From Dethiosulfovibrio faecalis (GTDB lineage: Bacteria; Synergistota; Synergistia; Synergistales; Dethiosulfovibrionaceae): 64,000 bases of DNA. Both the position numbers and the translations under genes were made by a program. The DNA is taken from assembly GCF_021568795.1 (NCBI RefSeq), contig NZ_JAKGUE010000011.1:17731-81730 (forward strand), given 5' to 3'. The notes under the pieces are model-generated. The model worked only from the letters and a program-made list of their open reading frames with translations, ran no database searches and was not told the origin of the DNA. Shown one piece after another: positions 8,140 through 15,886 of the stretch (position 1 is its first letter; the number at the start of each line of letters is the position of its first letter).

Positions 8140-9444
8140 TTGTCGACCACTCTTACGATGCCGAAACTCGGCCTTACCATGACCGAGGGAACCGTATCCA
8201 AATGGATGAAGAAAGAGGGCGATCCCGTAAAGTCAGGGGAAGTCCTGTACGTAGTTTCCACCGATAAGATAACCTACGAGGTCCAGGCCGAAAGGGACGG
8301 AGTTTTGCTAAAGGTCTACGTGGACGAAGACGGCTCCGTACCGGTAGGAGCGGATGTAGCCGTGATAGGAGACGAGGGCGAGTTCGTATCCGACGCAGCC
8401 CCCGCCTCGAACGAACCGATAGCCTCGAAAACCGAGACGGAGACGGCAGCTGCCGTGCCGTCGAAGATCGCAAAGCCACTGGCGAAGGGGAAGGTAAGGG
8501 CGACCCCGAAAGCCAGAAAGACCGCAAAGGAAAAGGGAATAGACCTTTCCACGGTGGTCGGAACCGGCCCGGACGGAAGGATAAAGAACAAAGACGTATT
8601 GGAAGCCGTCAAGAAAGGCCCCAAGGTCTCGCCTGTGGCTGCCAGGATGGCCGCCGACATGGGAGTCGATCTCGCCACGATAAACGCCGATGGCCGGATA
8701 ATGAAGGCCGACGTGATGGCCGCCACAGGAGCGGTCGTTCGCCAGGAGGCTGCGGATTCGGTCGTTCCCATGTCCACCATGAGAAAGATCATAGCCCAGA
8801 GGATGCTGGAGAGCACCCTTACGGTACCCACCGTCACCTACGACATGGAGATAGACTGCTCCGCCATGATGGAGCTGAGAGGCAAGGTAAAGGCAGCGGC
8901 TGCCGAATCGGGGGCAAAGGTGTCCTATAACGACATCATCATGATGGCCTGCGCCAGGGTCCTTCAGGAACAGCCCATGTGCAACTGCTCCACCGACATG
9001 GAGAACATGACCTACATAATGCACTCGTCGGTCAACATCGGCCTGGCGGTGGCGGTAGATGGAGGACTTCTCGTACCCAACGTCAAGGACGTCCAGGACA
9101 AGGGGCTTCTGGATATAGCCAAGGGCACCGACGACCTGGTGGCGAGGGCCAGAGACAACAGGCTCATGCCTGCGGATATGGAGGGTGGAACCTTCACCGT
9201 TACCAACCTGGGGATGTTCGGTGTGGACAGCTTCACCCCCATCGTCAACCCGCCCGAGTCCTGCATATTGGCGGTCAACTCCATGAAGGAGAAGCCCGTC
9301 GTGGTGGACGGAAAGATAGAGGTTCGGACGATGACAACCCTCTGCCTGACCGCCGATCACCGCTCGGTGGACGGTGCCGACGCGGCCAAATTCCTGGCCC
9401 GGCTGAAGGAACTTCTGGAGTCTCCGTGGCTCCTGTTGCTCTAA
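8140..9444 (+). CDS. acoC: Dihydrolipoamide acyltransferase (E2) with two E3-binding domains
   Basis: A 434-residue E2. The lipoyl domain (1-75) carries the lipoyl-Lys43 motif STDKITYEV. After an Ala/Lys-rich linker there is a peripheral-subunit-binding domain (about 112-150; ATPKARKTAKEKGIDLSTVV) and a second, shorter copy (about 165-200; VSPVAARMAADMGVDLATIN). The catalytic domain (205-434) ends with the active-site motif DHRSVDGADAAKF. It transfers the acyl group from E1 to CoA. TTG at 8140 is chosen as start on its ribosome site. It lies between the TRAP genes and E3 in one operon. Sequence is AcoC-like, but other acyl groups remain possible. Confidence 0.9.
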   Translation: MSTTLTMPKLGLTMTEGTVSKWMKKEGDPVKSGEVLYVVSTDKITYEVQAERDGVLLKVYVDEDGSVPVGADVAVIGDEGEFVSDAAPASNEPIASKTETETAAAVPSKIAKPLAKGKVRATPKARKTAKEKGIDLSTVVGTGPDGRIKNKDVLEAVKKGPKVSPVAARMAADMGVDLATINADGRIMKADVMAATGAVVRQEAADSVVPMSTMRKIIAQRMLESTLTVPTVTYDMEIDCSAMMELRGKVKAAAAESGAKVSYNDIIMMACARVLQEQPMCNCSTDMENMTYIMHSSVNIGLAVAVDGGLLVPNVKDVQDKGLLDIAKGTDDLVARARDNRLMPADMEGGTFTVTNLGMFGVDSFTPIVNPPESCILAVNSMKEKPVVVDGKIEVRTMTTLCLTADHRSVDGADAAKFLARLKELLESPWLLLL

Positions 9445-9457
9445 AGGGAGAGATTTT

Positions 9458-11197
9458 ATGGCAGTTACCATAACCATGCCCAAATTGGGGCTGACCATGA
9501 CGGAGGGAACCGTCTCAAGCTGGTCTAAAAAGGCCGGTGATCCGGTATCAGAGGGGGACGTGCTCTTCGTGGTCTCCACCGACAAGCTCACCTACGAGGT
9601 AAAGGCCGAATGCGACGGAATCCTGGCCTCGGTGCTCGTAGCCGAGGGAGACGACGCTCCAGTGGCAGCTCCTGTGGCGGTAATAGCCGAGCCCGGAGAG
9701 GACCCCGCGTCCTTGGCCGAGAGCGCGCCCGCCCCTGCCCCATCGAAAACGGCCGATAAGGATAAACCTATCGAGACGACCTCTCCTGCTGCATCCTCAA
9801 TCCAAGAGAGCGATAGAGGCGGCAAAAAGGTCGTGGTGATAGGAGGAGGCCCGGGAGGCTACGTCTGCGCGATAAAGCTGGCTCAGCTGGGCGCTTCCGT
9901 AACGGTGGTGGAGAAAGAACGGATGGGAGGAACCTGTCTCAACTGGGGCTGTATCCCCACCAAGGTCCTGGTCCACACGGCCGAACTGTATCACGAGACG
10001 ATAAACGGCTCCGACCTCGGTCTGATCGTAAAGGACGCTTCCGTGGACTGGGCGGCCCTCATGACCAGAAAGACCGGCGTGGTGGACCAGCTGGTCGGCG
10101 GAGTGGAAGGTCTGATGGTCGCCAACGGAATAGACGTGGTCTACGGCGAGGCGTCCTTCGTCTCCGCCGGATCCCTCAAGATAGGAAACGACACTCTGGA
10201 GTTCGACGCCGCGGTTGTCGCCACCGGATCGGAAACGGTTACACCTCCCATTCCGGGGGTTGACCTGCCGGGCATAGTCACCAGCAAGGAGGCCCTCTCC
10301 TTCGATTCCGTGCCGAAGTCAATGACGGTGGTCGGAGGAGGAGTCATAGGGATGGAGTTCGCCTGCGTCTACGCCACGCTGGGGACGAAGGTGACGGTGG
10401 TCGAGATGCTCGACACTGTCCTTCCCCCTATAGACAGGGAGATCTCCGCCATAGCCAGAGCCAGCATGGAGGCCCTCGGGGTGAAGTTTCACACGTCCTC
10501 GAAGGTAACGGGATTCACCGACAAGGGCGGCAAGATCGCCACCTCGGTTGAGACGCCGGATGGCCCCATCTCCGTGGAGTCGGAGAAGGTACTGATGTCG
10601 GTGGGCAGAAAGGCAAGCACCGCATCTCTCAATCTCGAAAACGCAGGGATCCGCCACGACAGGGGCAAAATAACGGTGGACCGCTTCATGGCGACCTCCG
10701 TTCCGGGAATCTACGCCATAGGGGACTGCTGCAGCCCCATACAGCTGGCCCACGTGGCCTCCGCCGAGGGAGAAATCGCGGCGGAGAACGTCATGGGAGA
10801 AAGCAAGGCCATGGACTACAAAACCGTTCCCAGCTGCGTCTACACCATGCCGGAACTGGCCTCGGTCGGACTAACCGAGGAGGAAGCGGTAAAGAGAGCC
10901 CATTCGATAAAAATCGGCCGATTCCCCCTGTCCGCCAACGGAAAGAGCCTGATAATGAAGGGCTACGACGGACTGATAAAGTTCGTCGTGGACGACAGAT
11001 ACGACGAGATCCTGGGGGTACACATCATAGGTCCCAGGGCGACGGACCTCATCGTCGAAGGAGCCTTGGCACTTCGACTGGAGGCGACGGTGGACGAAGT
11101 GGTGACCACAATCCATGCTCACCCGACCGTTGGAGAGGCTTTGGCCGAGGCGGCTCTGGCCGTGAACGGCAAAGCCATCCATATGCCGCCGAGCTAA
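9458..11197 (+). CDS. acoL: Dihydrolipoamide dehydrogenase (E3) with N-terminal lipoyl domain
   Basis: A 579-residue flavoprotein, longer than the usual 460-480 because an 80-residue lipoyl domain (Lys43 in STDKLTYEV) is fused in front through an Ala/Pro/Thr linker (85-120). The enzyme part starts with the FAD motif GGGPGGYVCAIKL, the redox disulfide GGTCLNWGCIPTK (Cys160, Cys165), a second dinucleotide motif GGGVIGMEF, and ends with HAHPTVGEAL containing the catalytic His. It re-oxidises dihydrolipoyl groups and makes NADH. It is the last gene of the operon and is followed by a strong terminator. Its lipoyl domain strongly resembles that of E2. Confidence 0.95.
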   Translation: MAVTITMPKLGLTMTEGTVSSWSKKAGDPVSEGDVLFVVSTDKLTYEVKAECDGILASVLVAEGDDAPVAAPVAVIAEPGEDPASLAESAPAPAPSKTADKDKPIETTSPAASSIQESDRGGKKVVVIGGGPGGYVCAIKLAQLGASVTVVEKERMGGTCLNWGCIPTKVLVHTAELYHETINGSDLGLIVKDASVDWAALMTRKTGVVDQLVGGVEGLMVANGIDVVYGEASFVSAGSLKIGNDTLEFDAAVVATGSETVTPPIPGVDLPGIVTSKEALSFDSVPKSMTVVGGGVIGMEFACVYATLGTKVTVVEMLDTVLPPIDREISAIARASMEALGVKFHTSSKVTGFTDKGGKIATSVETPDGPISVESEKVLMSVGRKASTASLNLENAGIRHDRGKITVDRFMATSVPGIYAIGDCCSPIQLAHVASAEGEIAAENVMGESKAMDYKTVPSCVYTMPELASVGLTEEEAVKRAHSIKIGRFPLSANGKSLIMKGYDGLIKFVVDDRYDEILGVHIIGPRATDLIVEGALALRLEATVDEVVTTIHAHPTVGEALAEAALAVNGKAIHMPPS

Positions 11198-11240
11198 TAG
11201 AGGCAGAACCGGGAACCCCGTTCCCGTCTTCCCCGAACGA

Positions 11241-11276
11241 AGAGGAGGGAGCCAGTGCTGGCTCCCTCCTCTTTTT
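11241..11276 (+). terminator. Rho-independent terminator of the aco-TRAP operon
   Basis: A perfect 15-bp stem (11241-11255 with 11258-11272) with a 2-base loop, followed by TTTTT on the plus strand. It also separates the operon from the convergent lipoprotein gene ending at 11281. Confidence 0.9.
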
Positions 11277-11280
11277 GTGC

Positions 11281-13266
11281 TCATATCGCCTTGGTGACAT
11301 GGGACTGGAAGACCCTGAAGGAATCGTACCCCTTGCCGTCCTTGGTGAAAAGGTAGACCGTGGCGGTCCTGTCCGAACCGGTATCGTTCTCCTCCACCGT
11401 CACGATTAGGTCCTTAACATCGTCCTTGGTTCCGGAGACCATGTTCAGCCTGCACCAGCCGCTGTCGCTGTAGGCACCCCAGTCCCGGCAGGACCCCATA
11501 TCCACCGGGGTGAACTGGGCCTCCCTGCCCAGCTTCACGTCGTTGGCGGCTATCAGGGGCGGATAGCTGGGAAAGGTCACGGTTATCTCAGGAGACCCGC
11601 CGAGATGGTCGTAATGGCTCACGTCGTATATCCTTATACCCCAGGCGTAAGCCGCTCCGGAGCTGGATCCCGACTGCCATTCGAAACGGCACTTGAAACC
11701 CTTGACCTCGTCCCTGGCCTCTTTGGGGATCTTCCATATCCATTGATTGACCGGCTGAAAGTTGCTCCTGGAAGAAAGAGGCGCGTCGTTCAGATCGGGA
11801 AAATCCCATATGGAGAACGAGGCAGCCTTCGAGGTCGGTCTGGAGAAGGTGTAGGTCCAGGAGGTCCTCTGCTTGGCCTCCACCGCCTCGGAGTCGTTCT
11901 TTATCTGGCACTCGGAGATGGAGAAACTCTCCGAGGAGGAATAGCTTACCCCGAAACCGATGCTTCCGGAAGGACCGGCTCCATCGAAACCGACGTTGCC
12001 GCTGAAGCTCCTGGAGACACTGCTCTCCACCGTCTTGGAGCCTACGGTGCTCTCCGGAGAGCTCTTGCCCTCCACCACGGGACGAACGTCCTCGGAGCCG
12101 TTCTCCTTAACAGGCCAGTTGGTGAAGCCGTACTTCGTGACGTAGAAATAGCAGCTGGAGAAGTCGTTCCCCTTTCCCGACTCGTTGTGATATTCCTTCG
12201 ACGGATTGAGCTTGGCGCTCTGCTTTATGAAGAACCAGTCCGAGTCCTCTCCGTCCGCGGCGTTGTAGCTGTGGCAGGCGTAGATGTCATGGATTATCCT
12301 GTAGGAAAATCCCCACGTGGTGAGGTCGTTCTGGACCGAATAGACCTGGGAGACCTTCGTCAGATCCGTGCCGGAACCGGATCGATCGAGCGATGACTGC
12401 AACTCGTTCCGAGACATCTCGGCTTCCCGTGCCTGTTCCGACGAGCCCTCAATCCAATCCCGAACCCTTTCGGCGGCAGCGAGCTCCATCTCCCGCTCCG
12501 TCTCCTCCGTCGTGCCGGCAAAGGAGAACTCGGTTCCCATAAGGGCAGGAAGAACGAGCTCGTCCTCCGAGACCTCGGGTAGCCCGTCGACCGAGACGAG
12601 ATAATAGGCCTTTTCGTCGAAATCGAAACGGACGGAGAAGTTCACGTCGCCTCTGACCACGGAGAAGGACCTGTCCCCGTCGTTAAGGGTAACGTCCTGG
12701 CTCATGAAGAGATAGGAGTCTCCGCTGGAGACCATGAACTCGGCCGAGAGATCGTTCGACACCGTCGGGGCCATCTCGTCGTCGTTAAGGACGACGTAGG
12801 CGAAGACGTCGTCGCTCAGCATCTTCAGCCCGTAGAACTCCACGTAGGTCATGCCGACCGGCATCTCGTAACCCAGCTCGAATCTGGCGTCCTCTCCGTC
12901 CTCCGGGGAGAGAAGCCTGTCTATGAAGAAGTCCACCTCGTCCTGGGTCCCGTGTTCTATGGCTACGGGCCACCCGTTAGAGAGGGCCTCCCTCATGGCG
13001 GAGATGCTACCCTCGTCGTACCAGGAGTGGAGCCCCTCGGGATCGGAGACTATTATGGCTCCGTTCACCGGGCCTCCGACATAGGGAATCGTCTCGCAGA
13101 CCGAGGCGAGCTCCTCCGCCATGTCGCCGTGAAGCTGACCTATGACGTATACCCCGCCTGAGACGCCTCCGGAGCCTCCTCCGGAACCGCACCCGCCCAG
13201 AAAAAGAGCCGATACCGACAACAGGAGCCACAACCCGAAAGCCCTCGCCGATCCTCTCATAGCCAC
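11281..13266 (-). CDS. Large lipoprotein with leukocidin-like segment and BACON-like end
   Basis: A 661-residue protein I cannot name with certainty. It begins with a lipoprotein signal peptide ending in the lipobox FLGGC (Cys26) and a Gly/Ser stretch. Residues 40-240 form an unrecognised domain. Residues 310-560 recall beta-barrel pore-forming toxins of the leukocidin/hemolysin type: the stretch 417-448 alternates polar and small residues in a Gly/Ser-rich hairpin (SFSGNVGFDG, then GSIGFGVSYSSS), flanked by aromatic-rich strands. Residues 570-661 resemble a BACON domain (ending TVYLFTKDG...FRVFQS). An outer-membrane or secreted location is expected. MliC is encoded just upstream on the same strand. 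Toxin activity is an inference; an adhesin or glycan-binding lipoprotein is an alternative. Confidence 0.55.
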   Translation of the reverse strand: MAMRGSARAFGLWLLLSVSALFLGGCGSGGGSGGVSGGVYVIGQLHGDMAEELASVCETIPYVGGPVNGAIIVSDPEGLHSWYDEGSISAMREALSNGWPVAIEHGTQDEVDFFIDRLLSPEDGEDARFELGYEMPVGMTYVEFYGLKMLSDDVFAYVVLNDDEMAPTVSNDLSAEFMVSSGDSYLFMSQDVTLNDGDRSFSVVRGDVNFSVRFDFDEKAYYLVSVDGLPEVSEDELVLPALMGTEFSFAGTTEETEREMELAAAERVRDWIEGSSEQAREAEMSRNELQSSLDRSGSGTDLTKVSQVYSVQNDLTTWGFSYRIIHDIYACHSYNAADGEDSDWFFIKQSAKLNPSKEYHNESGKGNDFSSCYFYVTKYGFTNWPVKENGSEDVRPVVEGKSSPESTVGSKTVESSVSRSFSGNVGFDGAGPSGSIGFGVSYSSSESFSISECQIKNDSEAVEAKQRTSWTYTFSRPTSKAASFSIWDFPDLNDAPLSSRSNFQPVNQWIWKIPKEARDEVKGFKCRFEWQSGSSSGAAYAWGIRIYDVSHYDHLGGSPEITVTFPSYPPLIAANDVKLGREAQFTPVDMGSCRDWGAYSDSGWCRLNMVSGTKDDVKDLIVTVEENDTGSDRTATVYLFTKDGKGYDSFRVFQSHVTKAI

Positions 13267-13307
13267 ACACCTCTATTCTATTTTCTGTTTTTATCGCCGA
13301 CGGTGAA

Positions 13308-13679
13308 TCAATCTCCGACCCGACAGTCGCCGTAGAGAGACCTCCACTCTCCCTGGTCGTCGCGCTTCTCCACGTAGGCCTCGTCTCCCTTTATCCACCA
13401 GCTGAGCTCGAAGTCGTCGGTGTACCGAGCTCCCGAAGCGGACATGACCTGAGGCAGCGTGTATTCCTTGCCGTCGGGAAAGAGTACCTTGACGAAGTGG
13501 AGGCTATCGTCGGACAGGGAATAGTAGCGAGCAACCAGACGATCCCCGTTGTCGCAGGAGTAGATAACCGGATCCCCTCCCGTCACAGAAAGGCCCTGCT
13601 CCTCAGCGAAGGACGCCGCCCCAAGGACAATCAGGGCCCAAAGCACCGTGAGAATAAAACCCAAATTTTTAACGTTCAT
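13308..13679 (-). CDS. mliC: MliC-family lysozyme inhibitor-like protein
   Basis: A 123-residue exported protein with a signal peptide (about 1-25, cut after SFA). The mature part has the MliC features: YSCDNGDRLVARYY near residue 40, LPQVMSASGARYTDDFELSWWIKGDEAYVE at about 75-104, where the Ser-Ala-Ser-Gly-Ala-Arg-Tyr core is the loop that enters the lysozyme active site, and two Cys that may pair. No lipobox Cys is seen, so it is probably soluble in the periplasm. MliC proteins block c-type lysozymes. It lies 41 bases upstream of the large lipoprotein gene and may share its transcript. Confidence 0.8.
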   Translation of the reverse strand: MNVKNLGFILTVLWALIVLGAASFAEEQGLSVTGGDPVIYSCDNGDRLVARYYSLSDDSLHFVKVLFPDGKEYTLPQVMSASGARYTDDFELSWWIKGDEAYVEKRDDQGEWRSLYGDCRVGD

Positions 13680-13694
13680 AGGGTAATCACCTCT

Positions 13695-14228
13695 CTAGTT
13701 AGGTTCAAAATCCGACCTGGTGATCTCCATGTAGACCTTATCGTGTCTCTTGCCTTCCCGGAGGACCGCTTCCCTTCTGACGCCGAAGGTACTGAAACCG
13801 ATCCTCTCGTAGCACCTGATGGCCCTGTCGTTGTAGGCCACCACCTGGAGCATCACGTTGTGAAGGTTCAGGACGTCGAAGCCGTATCTCACAAGCAGAG
13901 AGAGGGCCTCCCCTCCGTATCCCTTGCCCCAGTAGTCTTTGTCGCCTATGAATATGCCGACCTCGGCTGTCTGGTTCAGATGGTTCAGGTTCATGAAGCC
14001 GCAGATTCCCAGAAGGGCGTCTGTCTCCAGATCGACGATACAGTAGTTATGCTCCCGAGAGAGCTTATCCAAGGCCTCCCTCTCGGCCTGAAGGGGGTAG
14101 CACGACGGCGCCTCGGTCAGATATCTGGTGACGTCGTAGTCGTTGATCCATCGGGTGAACACCGGAGCGTCGTCCGGGTCCACCGGCGAAAGGTAGCACA
14201 TCTCCCCAATCATCTTCTTGAAATACAA
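13695..14228 (-). CDS. GNAT N-acetyltransferase (RimJ/RimL type)
   Basis: A 177-residue acetyl-CoA-dependent acetyltransferase. The family features are seen: an N-terminal LSPVDPDDAPVFTRWIND, the acetyl-CoA-binding region GIFIGDKDYWGKGYGGEALSLLVRYGF (about 91-117), and NLHNVMLQVVAYNDRAIRCYERIGF. Similar proteins acetylate ribosomal protein N-termini, amino-sugars or polyamines; the substrate cannot be told. The start is TTG at 14228 with GGAGTG before it; an ATG five codons on has no better site. It is flanked by same-strand genes with short gaps and could be part of a loose operon. Confidence 0.88.
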   Translation of the reverse strand: MYFKKMIGEMCYLSPVDPDDAPVFTRWINDYDVTRYLTEAPSCYPLQAEREALDKLSREHNYCIVDLETDALLGICGFMNLNHLNQTAEVGIFIGDKDYWGKGYGGEALSLLVRYGFDVLNLHNVMLQVVAYNDRAIRCYERIGFSTFGVRREAVLREGKRHDKVYMEITRSDFEPN

Positions 14229-14274
14229 GAGATATCACTCCACTCGTATCTTACGTCTTTCATGGTCCACAGTT

Positions 14275-14976
14275 TTAACGACATCGCTTCAGAGCCTCCA
14301 CAGACGGAGACGCCAGGACCTTGACGTTCCTGGTGATCTTCTCCGGAGGCCAGTCCCACCACTTCAGCTTCAGCAGCATCTGCACGGTCGAGTCGTCGAA
14401 ACGCTTTTTTATCTCCGACGCAGGGTTTCCACCTACCACCGTATAAGGGGGAACGTCTTTTGTGACCACCGCCCCGGCACCTATAACCGCTCCGTCTCCT
14501 ATGGTTACGCCGCCCAGTATCGTGGCCCTGAAACCTATCCACACGTCGTTGCCCACGACGATGTCGCCTCTGAGGACCGGCTCGAAAGGGGCTGGCTCCC
14601 AGCCGCTGCCCATGAGGCCGAAGGGGTAGGTGCTTACGTTGTCTATGGGATGGTTTCCACCGCTCATGACGAACACCGCCTCGGCCCCGATGGAGCAGAA
14701 TTTGCCGATGATCAGCTTTTCCTGGACCGAGTGGATTACGTTTTTCTCGAACTCCAGCGGCCTGTCCCCTCGGATGTCGTCGTAGTAGGTGTAGTCTCCC
14801 ACTATTATGTTGGGGCTTTTGACCACGTTTTTGAGGAACACCAACTGGGAATACCTCTTTCTGGGGTGGACTTTATCGGGATCGGGTCCCTTCATCACAG
14901 GAACGTGAGTCCGATGGATCTTTCTGCTCCTGTGCTTCCGGGCCTTCTCGATCATAGCCTCTCGCTCGTCCGTCAT
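14275..14976 (-). CDS. Hexapeptide-repeat acetyltransferase (Vat/CatB xenobiotic family)
   Basis: A 233-residue left-handed beta-helix acetyltransferase. The N-terminal part ([25 protein letters not shown], about 43-67) and IIGKFCSIG...[18 protein letters not shown] match the streptogramin/chloramphenicol acetyltransferase (XAT) subgroup, with the catalytic His in GGNHP. Hexapeptide turns continue as [35 protein letters not shown]. Members O-acetylate antibiotics or unknown hydroxylated compounds. The extended N-terminus (1-40, basic) is a little longer than usual. Resistance is a family possibility, not shown here. Confidence 0.85.
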   Translation of the reverse strand: MTDEREAMIEKARKHRSRKIHRTHVPVMKGPDPDKVHPRKRYSQLVFLKNVVKSPNIIVGDYTYYDDIRGDRPLEFEKNVIHSVQEKLIIGKFCSIGAEAVFVMSGGNHPIDNVSTYPFGLMGSGWEPAPFEPVLRGDIVVGNDVWIGFRATILGGVTIGDGAVIGAGAVVTKDVPPYTVVGGNPASEIKKRFDDSTVQMLLKLKWWDWPPEKITRNVKVLASPSVEALKRCR

Positions 14977-14991
14977 GCCAGATCGTCACCG

Positions 14992-15792
14992 TCATATAGA
15001 GAGAAACTGAATAACGACGCTGGCGAAATCTTTTGGAGCCTCGTACATAAGTCTGTGAGTTCCTCCCTTGAACCTAACCAGCCACGATCCCGGCACCACC
15101 GACGCCAGTTTAAGCGAGCTATCGGCTCCCACAACCGTGTCGTCGGTTCCCACCAGAAACATCACGGGCATGGAGAGATTCGACAGCCTGTCCAAAGGAC
15201 TCTTCCACGTCTTGGCAGCCTCCAGCTGCCTCTTCACCACCGGAGACAGGCTTTCCGACATCTTCTCGGATTTTCTCGAGAGAGAATCGGCCACGGAGGA
15301 GCCGTCCACCGAGGTGGCGTGTATTATGGCCTTCTCGAATCGTTCCGGAGCGCTCAGGAGAAGCTGCTGAGTCGTTACGCTGGACTGGGAGTATCCTAGA
15401 ACGTAGGTTTTGGACATTCCCAGCTCGTCCATAAGTGCCAGGACATCACGAGCGAACAAAGGATAGGAGAAATCCGTACCGTCCTCGGAGGAAAACCCCA
15501 TGCCCCTGTTGTCCATAAGCACCAGCTGATAGCTGGCGGAAAGTTTTTCGACGATTTCTTCAGGCCAATCGTTCATGGTGCATCCCAAGCCGGTCAGCAT
15601 CAAAAGCGGTTTTCCCGAACCGATCAGACAGTAACCTATGTCTATTCCGTCGGCGTGGACTTTATAGACGTCGTTATCTCCGAGACAGGTGCCGATCCTC
15701 TCTCCCACAGGGGAAATATCCGCCCACAGGGGGCTAGCCGCAAGCACGAAAAGGGCCAAAATGGGGAAGAGAATAAAACGGCATTTTCTCAT
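14992..15792 (-). CDS. Exported alpha/beta hydrolase
   Basis: A 266-residue hydrolase with an N-terminal signal peptide (MRKCRFILFPILALFVLAAS, cut after LWA). The fold markers are HG-like LMLTGLGC, the nucleophile elbow YVLGYSQSSV (Ser in GYSQS), an acid in LVGTDDTVVG and the His in KGGTHRLMYEAP. It acts in the periplasm or outside, on an unknown ester, lactone or amide. Start ATG at 15792 is favoured by GGAG 11 bases upstream and by the signal peptide; the frame is open further upstream. It lies directly downstream (57 bases or more) of the RADAR-like deaminase on the same strand. Confidence 0.82.
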   Translation of the reverse strand: MRKCRFILFPILALFVLAASPLWADISPVGERIGTCLGDNDVYKVHADGIDIGYCLIGSGKPLLMLTGLGCTMNDWPEEIVEKLSASYQLVLMDNRGMGFSSEDGTDFSYPLFARDVLALMDELGMSKTYVLGYSQSSVTTQQLLLSAPERFEKAIIHATSVDGSSVADSLSRKSEKMSESLSPVVKRQLEAAKTWKSPLDRLSNLSMPVMFLVGTDDTVVGADSSLKLASVVPGSWLVRFKGGTHRLMYEAPKDFASVVIQFLSI

Positions 15793-15886
15793 GGTCGTCA
15801 TCACTCCGTTCTTTAAATTGGGTAGTCGGTGAAAAGCCCCTCGAATCAAAGCATCTTCACGATCTCCATATCATCTCCAACGACGA

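Noticed and set aside
8308..9591. Minus-strand open frame of 427 codons
   Set aside because: A shadow of the E2 gene with Gly/His-rich composition and no start signal.
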